Positions 4,846 to 7,230 of a DNA stretch of 7,230 bases are shown here, one piece after another. A model generated the notes under the pieces. The model did no database searches. It was not told the DNA's origin and worked only from the letters and a program-made list of their open reading frames with translations. Location: assembly GCA_937880755.1 (NCBI GenBank), contig CALGRX010000004.1:1-7230 (forward strand), in the 5' to 3' direction. The position numbers and the translations under genes are program-made. Position 1 is the first letter of the stretch. Every line of letters begins with the position of its first letter. The stretch comes from an uncultured Clostridia bacterium (GTDB taxonomy: Bacteria > Bacillota > Clostridia > Christensenellales > UBA3700).

Positions 4846-5823
4846 ATGTGTACGGCTGCAACTTATAAGACGATAGATTTTTATTTTGGACGGACGCTCG
4901 ATTACGAATTTAGTTACGGAGAGGAAATCGTAGTAACACCGAGGAACTTTGATTTTGGTTGGAGAAACGTCAAAGGAGCGGGAAAAGGTTATGCTATCAT
5001 TGGTATGGCGCACGTGGCAGGTGGCTATCCGCTATATTACGATGCGGTCAACGAAAAAGGCTTAGGTATGGCGGGACTCAACTTCGTTGGCAATGCTAAA
5101 TACAATAGCCAAATCGTGCAAGGTAAGGATAACGTTGCACAATTTGAACTGATACCTTGGATATTGTCGCAGTGCGATAGCGTAAAACAAGCTAAAGAAT
5201 TGCTAAATAAAATCAATATTACCGACACGCCCTTTGCAGCAGAGCTGCCTGTGGCGTCGTTGCATTGGATAATCGCCGACAAAGATAGTGCGATTACCGT
5301 TGAGAGCGTAAAAGAGGGATTGAAAATCTACGATAATCCCGTGGGCGTACTGACCAACAATCCGCCTTTTGATATGCAAGTCTTCAATCTCAACAACTAT
5401 ATATCGCTATCGCCTCGCTCGCCACGAAACGAATTCTGCGAGCAAATACCTCTATCCACTTACAGCAGAGGTATGGGTGCGATAGGGTTGCCGGGCGATT
5501 TGTCGTCGGCGTCTCGTTTTGTTAGGGTGGCTTTCGTGAGAGGCAACTCGAAGTCGGCGGCCACCGAAGAAGCAAGCGTCAATCAATTTTTTCATATTTT
5601 AGGCTCGGTGGAACAGCAACGAGGTTGTTGCGAAGTGGACGACGGCAAGTACGAAATAACCATATATACCTCGTGTTGCAACGCAACCAAAGGCATTTAT
5701 TATTATACTACCTACGACAATCACCAAATAAGCAAAGTGGATATGCGCAAAGAGAATCTCGACGGGTCGACGATAATAACCTATCCTATGCTGACGGGCG
5801 AAAAGATTTTTTGTCAAAACTAA
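4846..5823 (+). CDS. bsh: bile salt hydrolase (choloylglycine hydrolase)
   Basis: This Ntn-hydrolase removes glycine or taurine from conjugated bile salts. The 325 residues are close to the 329 of Clostridium perfringens CBAH-1, and alignment from memory runs the whole length. Removal of Met1 would expose the nucleophile C2 (MCTAAT). The other active-site residues are visible: R16 (FGRTLDYE), D19, N79 (GLNF), N171 (VLTNNPPF) and R224 (SASRFVR). N79 argues for a bile salt hydrolase; penicillin V acylases have Tyr there. In the loop before GLPGD the triplet is S207-R208-G209, where CBAH-1 has G-Q-G. There is no signal peptide, so the enzyme should be cytoplasmic. GGAG (4836-4839), 6 bases before the ATG, fixes the start, as does the need for Cys2. 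A 5-Cys-rich patch near 261-278 (CC ... SCC) is unusual. A strong terminator follows. Actual substrate preference needs assay. Confidence 0.92.
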   Translation: MCTAATYKTIDFYFGRTLDYEFSYGEEIVVTPRNFDFGWRNVKGAGKGYAIIGMAHVAGGYPLYYDAVNEKGLGMAGLNFVGNAKYNSQIVQGKDNVAQFELIPWILSQCDSVKQAKELLNKINITDTPFAAELPVASLHWIIADKDSAITVESVKEGLKIYDNPVGVLTNNPPFDMQVFNLNNYISLSPRSPRNEFCEQIPLSTYSRGMGAIGLPGDLSSASRFVRVAFVRGNSKSAATEEASVNQFFHILGSVEQQRGCCEVDDGKYEITIYTSCCNATKGIYYYTTYDNHQISKVDMRKENLDGSTIITYPMLTGEKIFCQN

Positions 5824-5846
5824 ATATCGATTATCAAATAATGCGG

Positions 5847-5877
5847 TGCTATGCTTTGCGAGGCATAGCATTTTTTT
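5847..5877 (+). terminator. intrinsic terminator after bsh
   Basis: TGCTATGC (5847-5854) pairs perfectly with GCATAGCA (5863-5870) around an 8-base loop, followed by seven T (5871-5877). It begins 23 bases after the bsh stop. Confidence 0.9.
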
Positions 5878-5900
5878 GTAAAATAAAAAATATTTGCAAA

Positions 5901-5921
5901 ATATGACCAGAGTTGTCATAA
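5901..5921. promoter_or_regulatory. palindromic motif, copy 2 of 2 (candidate operator)
   Basis: The core TGACCAGAGTTGTCA (5904-5918) matches the copy at 4255-4269 in 13 of 15 bases; the extended 21-base windows match in 18. It lies 34 bases before the start of the 58-residue gene. TTGTCA (5913-5918) and TATAAA (5936-5941) are 17 bases apart and could form a promoter, but transcription would then start within or next to the ribosome binding site, which is awkward. A regulator-binding site near an undetected promoter is the alternative. Confidence 0.45.
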
Positions 5922-5954
5922 TTGATTGTCTATCATATAAATAAGGAGGGAAGT

Positions 5955-6131
5955 ATGGCTGATTGGAACGGAGACGGCAACTTGGATAGACGAGACGACG
6001 ACTTTTATAACAATGTGATAGATAGCGACCAAACGCCGCCGACTAATTATAGCGGAGGAGGATGGAGCGTCGGAAAGACTCTGTTGTTTGTCGGGTTGGC
6101 TATATTTTATTTGATATTGAAAATTAAGTAG
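5955..6131 (+). CDS. small membrane protein with EF-hand-like loop
   Basis: This 58-residue protein begins MADWNGDGNLDRRDDDFYNN. Residues 3-14 fit an EF-hand/dockerin-type calcium loop, D-x-N-x-D-G-x-L-D-x-x-D, with possible ligands D3, N5, D7, D11 and D14. An acidic, Gly/Pro-rich linker follows (15-37), then one hydrophobic helix (about 39-55) and a short basic tail (KIK). I recall similar short DWNGDG-plus-helix proteins in Clostridia, of unknown function. The basic C-terminal tail suggests the loop is outside and the C-terminus inside, but topology is uncertain. AAGGAGGG (5943-5950) lies 4 bases before the ATG; an in-frame TTG at 5922 is less likely. No terminator is evident after the stop. 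Confidence 0.8.
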   Translation: MADWNGDGNLDRRDDDFYNNVIDSDQTPPTNYSGGGWSVGKTLLFVGLAIFYLILKIK

Positions 6132-6303
6132 AGGTGTCTTGATAAAATTAGCGACTCGATTGGCAAATTTGTATCGACAATTGTTATGTATCAGCAATAG
6201 GGTATTAGGAAGTCGTCAAAATATACTAAAAATAGATAATTATTGACACTTTTCGACATATTCGGGTTGGTACAATAAACCTAACGTAACTAAATAAAGG
6301 CTA

Positions 6304-6516
6304 TCAAAACTGCAATCTATCAAGGAGGAAATCACAAGAAACTTCAAAATAGTCTGCAATTTTGCACAACATATCGAGATCTGGCTCTCGACTTCCCGAT
6401 TCCCAAAAACTGATGGTTTGGTTGCATACGCCAAACACCTCTCCCAGTTGTCTTTGGGATAGACGTCGTTCGATTCTCAATTCTCGCAATATTTTGCCGA
6501 AAGTATTGTTGTGCAT
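6304..6516 (-). CDS. XRE-family (Cro/CI-type) transcriptional repressor
   Basis: This 70-residue protein is a bare HTH_3 domain. KILRELRIERRLSQRQLGEVFG (8-29) gives helices 1 and 2, and NQTISFWESGSREPD (32-46) gives the recognition helix with the family's typical SxWExGxRxPD pattern. LDMLCKIADYFEVSCDFLLD (47-66) forms helices 4 and 5. There is no extra ligand-sensing or protease domain. No ribosome binding site precedes the ATG, and a candidate -10 ends only 6 bases before it, so the message may be leaderless, as for lambda cI from PRM. It is divergent from a strong promoter at 6549-6577, and both carry the repeated CCTACAAAATGT element; autoregulation and control of the forward transcript are likely. 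Clean domain match; targets inferred. Confidence 0.92.
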   Translation of the reverse strand: MHNNTFGKILRELRIERRLSQRQLGEVFGVCNQTISFWESGSREPDLDMLCKIADYFEVSCDFLLDRLQF

Positions 6517-6522
6517 AATGTT

Positions 6523-6552
6523 ATTCTACGATATTTTCCTACAAAATGTTGA
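6523..6552 (-). promoter_or_regulatory. candidate leaderless promoter of the XRE gene
   Basis: On the minus strand TCAACA (plus 6547-6552) and TAGAAT (plus 6523-6528) are 18 bases apart. The first base of the repressor ATG (6516) would be 7 bases after the -10, so transcription should begin at or next to the start codon. Its -35 overlaps that of the opposing promoter. Confidence 0.5.
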
Positions 6553-6570
6553 CTTCCTACAAAATGTAGG
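6536..6570. promoter_or_regulatory. repeated operator of the XRE switch
   Basis: TTCCTACAAAATGT occurs at 6536-6549 and 6554-6567, 18 bases apart. The second copy belongs to a perfect palindrome CCTACA-AAA-TGTAGG (6556-6570) inside the spacer of the forward promoter. The first copy lacks the full right half (TGTTG) and fills the spacer of the reverse promoter. A full site and a half site at two opposed promoters suit a dimeric repressor with graded affinity. Confidence 0.65.
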
Positions 6571-6577
6571 GTATAAT
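6549..6577 (+). promoter_or_regulatory. near-consensus forward promoter of the XRE switch
   Basis: TTGACT (6549-6554) and a perfect TATAAT (6572-6577) are exactly 17 bases apart, with the palindromic operator in the spacer. Transcription should begin near 6584, followed by AAAGGGAG (6589-6596). Confidence 0.85.
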
Positions 6578-6603
6578 CAAATATAGCCAAAGGGAGTTTT
6601 TTT

Positions 6604-6699
6604 ATGCAACATATTAGAATGATATTTGGCAACGTCCGATTTGTGAAAAACAAAAAGATATTGTACTTGACAAAGATAACTTTTTGGAATAGGGAATAG
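6604..6699 (+). CDS. 31-residue ORF under the XRE switch, possibly a broken gene
   Basis: ATG 6604 is preceded by AAAGGGAG (6589-6596) with a 7-base spacer and follows the strong promoter at 6549-6577, so translation should start here. The frame gives MQHIRMIFGNVRFVKNKK and ends at TAG 6697-6699. The product is short and basic, with no known match. The frame at 6618-6686 reads NDIWQRPICEKQKDIVLDKD, which looks more protein-like and ends NFLE at its own stop. One lost base near 6618 would join MQHIR to it, giving about 30 residues. Either version is very small; in neighbouring families such repressor-controlled genes encode toxins, excision factors or antirepressors, but nothing here identifies one. 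Confidence 0.4.
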   Translation: MQHIRMIFGNVRFVKNKKILYLTKITFWNRE

Positions 6700-6702
6700 T
6701 AT

Positions 6703-6768
6703 TTATTTTAGGTATATATTTTAGAATAGCATCGTGCTCATCAACACTAAAATATAAACCAAAAATAA
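6703..6768. repeat. long AT-rich inverted repeat
   Basis: Arms 6703-6724 and 6747-6768 are complementary at 20 of 22 positions (the inner 14 bases at 13 of 14), separated by 22 bases. Inside the loop AGCA-TCG-TGCT (6728-6738) forms a second, small perfect hairpin. There is no T-run after the stem on the plus strand, so it is a poor intrinsic terminator. It lies between the 31-codon ORF and the lipoprotein gene and might be an mRNA stabiliser, a cruciform or a remnant of a miniature mobile element. No target-site duplication was seen. Confidence 0.55.
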
Positions 6769-6825
6769 CTGAGCTACATAATATAATTGACATAAATAAA
6801 AAAATTTTTTAAGGAGGCTTTTGTT

Positions 6826-7230
6826 ATGAAAAGCAAAAAGAGTATTTTGGCTCTTCTCGTTGCTCTCGTATTGTGCTTTACGGCTTGCGTATTCGTAGGT
6901 TGTGACGAAGAAGTAGACTCTCGCGATCCTAAGATTGTGGCAGTATACGACCTATACGTAGCAAGTGCGGAAGAAGCAGGCGCAACGCCTTTGTCCTATG
7001 AAGTATGGATAGAATCCATCAAAGGTGCAAAGGGTGATGCGGGTGCAACCGGTATTGCCGGTGCTGACGGTAAGTCGGCTTACGAGATTTGGAAAGCGCT
7101 CAATCCTAACAGCACTTTGACCGAGGCTCAATGGATTGCTAGCTTGGTAGGCCCACAAGGTGAGCAAGGTATCCAAGGCCCACAAGGTGAGCAAGGTATC
7201 CAAGGCCCACAAGGTGAGCAAGGTATCCAA
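6826..7230 (+). CDS. collagen-like lipoprotein (partial, runs off the window)
   Basis: The visible 135 residues start with a lipoprotein signal: MKSKK, a hydrophobic core (about 6-20), and cysteines at C21 (FTAC) and C26 (FVGC) as lipidation candidates, followed by acidic DEEVDSRD. Two copies of a short motif follow: about 41-67 ending YEVWIESIKG and 86-109 reading YEIWKALNP ... QWIASLVG. This Y-E-x-W ... W-I-x-S-x-x-G unit is typical between collagen segments of bacterial proteins. Gly-X-Y triplets run from G67 to about G82 and again from G109, the latter as GPQGEQGIQ repeats still open at the edge. It should be a membrane-anchored surface stalk holding an unseen C-terminal domain. AAGGAGG (6811-6817) lies 8 bases before the ATG. 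No clear -10/-35 was found. Array length, and hence stalk length, may vary by slippage. Confidence 0.85.
   Translation, partial: MKSKKSILALLVALVLCFTACVFVGCDEEVDSRDPKIVAVYDLYVASAEEAGATPLSYEVWIESIKGAKGDAGATGIAGADGKSAYEIWKALNPNSTLTEAQWIASLVGPQGEQGIQGPQGEQGIQGPQGEQGIQ
7150..7230 (+). repeat. 27-base perfect tandem repeat, at least three units
   Basis: Units 7150-7176, 7177-7203 and 7204-7230 are identical at every base, each coding GPQGEQGIQ. Lack of silent differences points to recent expansion or frequent slippage and homogenisation. The array continues beyond the window, which ends exactly at a unit boundary, so the true copy number is unknown. Confidence 0.95.

Noticed and set aside
5625..5906. 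93-codon plus-strand frame overlapping the end of bsh.
   Set aside because: Out-of-frame shadow of bsh that runs through its terminator.
6243..6276. TTGACA and TACAAT downstream of the small EF-hand gene as a forward promoter.
   Set aside because: The spacing is 22 bases and the only forward DNA beyond is antisense to the XRE gene.
6787..6792. TTGACA just before the lipoprotein gene as its -35.
   Set aside because: The matching -10 position falls on the ribosome binding site, so transcription could not start in a useful place.
6952..7230. Minus-strand frame with repeated LDTLLTLWA.
   Set aside because: It is only the reverse complement of the 27-base collagen repeat.
7150..7230. Regular repeats considered as a CRISPR array.
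   Set aside because: The units are head-to-tail with no spacers and encode Gly-X-Y triplets in frame.

Overview
The window looks like chromosome of a low-GC, anaerobic, probably gut-living Clostridia-type Firmicute. The grounds are strong AGGAGG-type ribosome binding sites, sigma-A promoters, a flavodiiron protein with a rubredoxin, a Gram-positive-type bile salt hydrolase, and a collagen-like lipoprotein. The lineage is an inference; there is no rRNA or phylogenetic marker here.

Layout. Positions 1-55 may hold the last codons of an upstream gene. From 56 to about 472 there is no gene, only two GC-rich hairpins. From 473 to 774 lies a frameshifted C-terminal remnant of a MATE-family transporter. 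An extended -10 promoter then leads to a flavodiiron protein (900-2060, +). It converges on a 52-residue rubredoxin (2158-2316, -), and the two share one symmetrical terminator. Together they form a likely oxygen-reducing pair. From 2516 to about 3160 (-) there is a multi-helix membrane protein gene interrupted by one in-frame TAA. The AT-rich stretch 3161-3630 holds nothing recognisable.

Next comes a two-helix membrane protein with two C-terminal zinc ribbons (3695-4189, +), with its own good promoter and terminator. A 650-base gap follows. It holds a palindromic motif that recurs at 5901, a near-consensus promoter (4374-4402), and about 230 bases of non-coding, hairpin-rich sequence ending in a terminator (4615-4640). 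This looks like a small RNA, or an attenuated leader for the bile salt hydrolase gene (4846-5823, +). After that gene's terminator lies a 58-residue protein with an EF-hand-like loop and one membrane helix (5955-6131, +).

The last part is a compact regulatory switch. An XRE-family repressor (6304-6516, -) with no ribosome binding site faces a near-consensus forward promoter. The two promoters overlap at their -35 boxes and carry a repeated CCTACAAAATGT element. The forward promoter drives only a 31-codon ORF that may be a broken gene. A long AT-rich inverted repeat (6703-6768) separates this from a secreted lipoprotein with collagen-like Gly-X-Y repeats (6826 to the window end). That gene's perfect 27-base tandem repeats run off the edge.

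The best candidates for something undescribed are the 4374-4640 RNA or leader upstream of bsh, the shared 4252/5901 palindrome, and the overlapping-promoter switch at 6516-6604.
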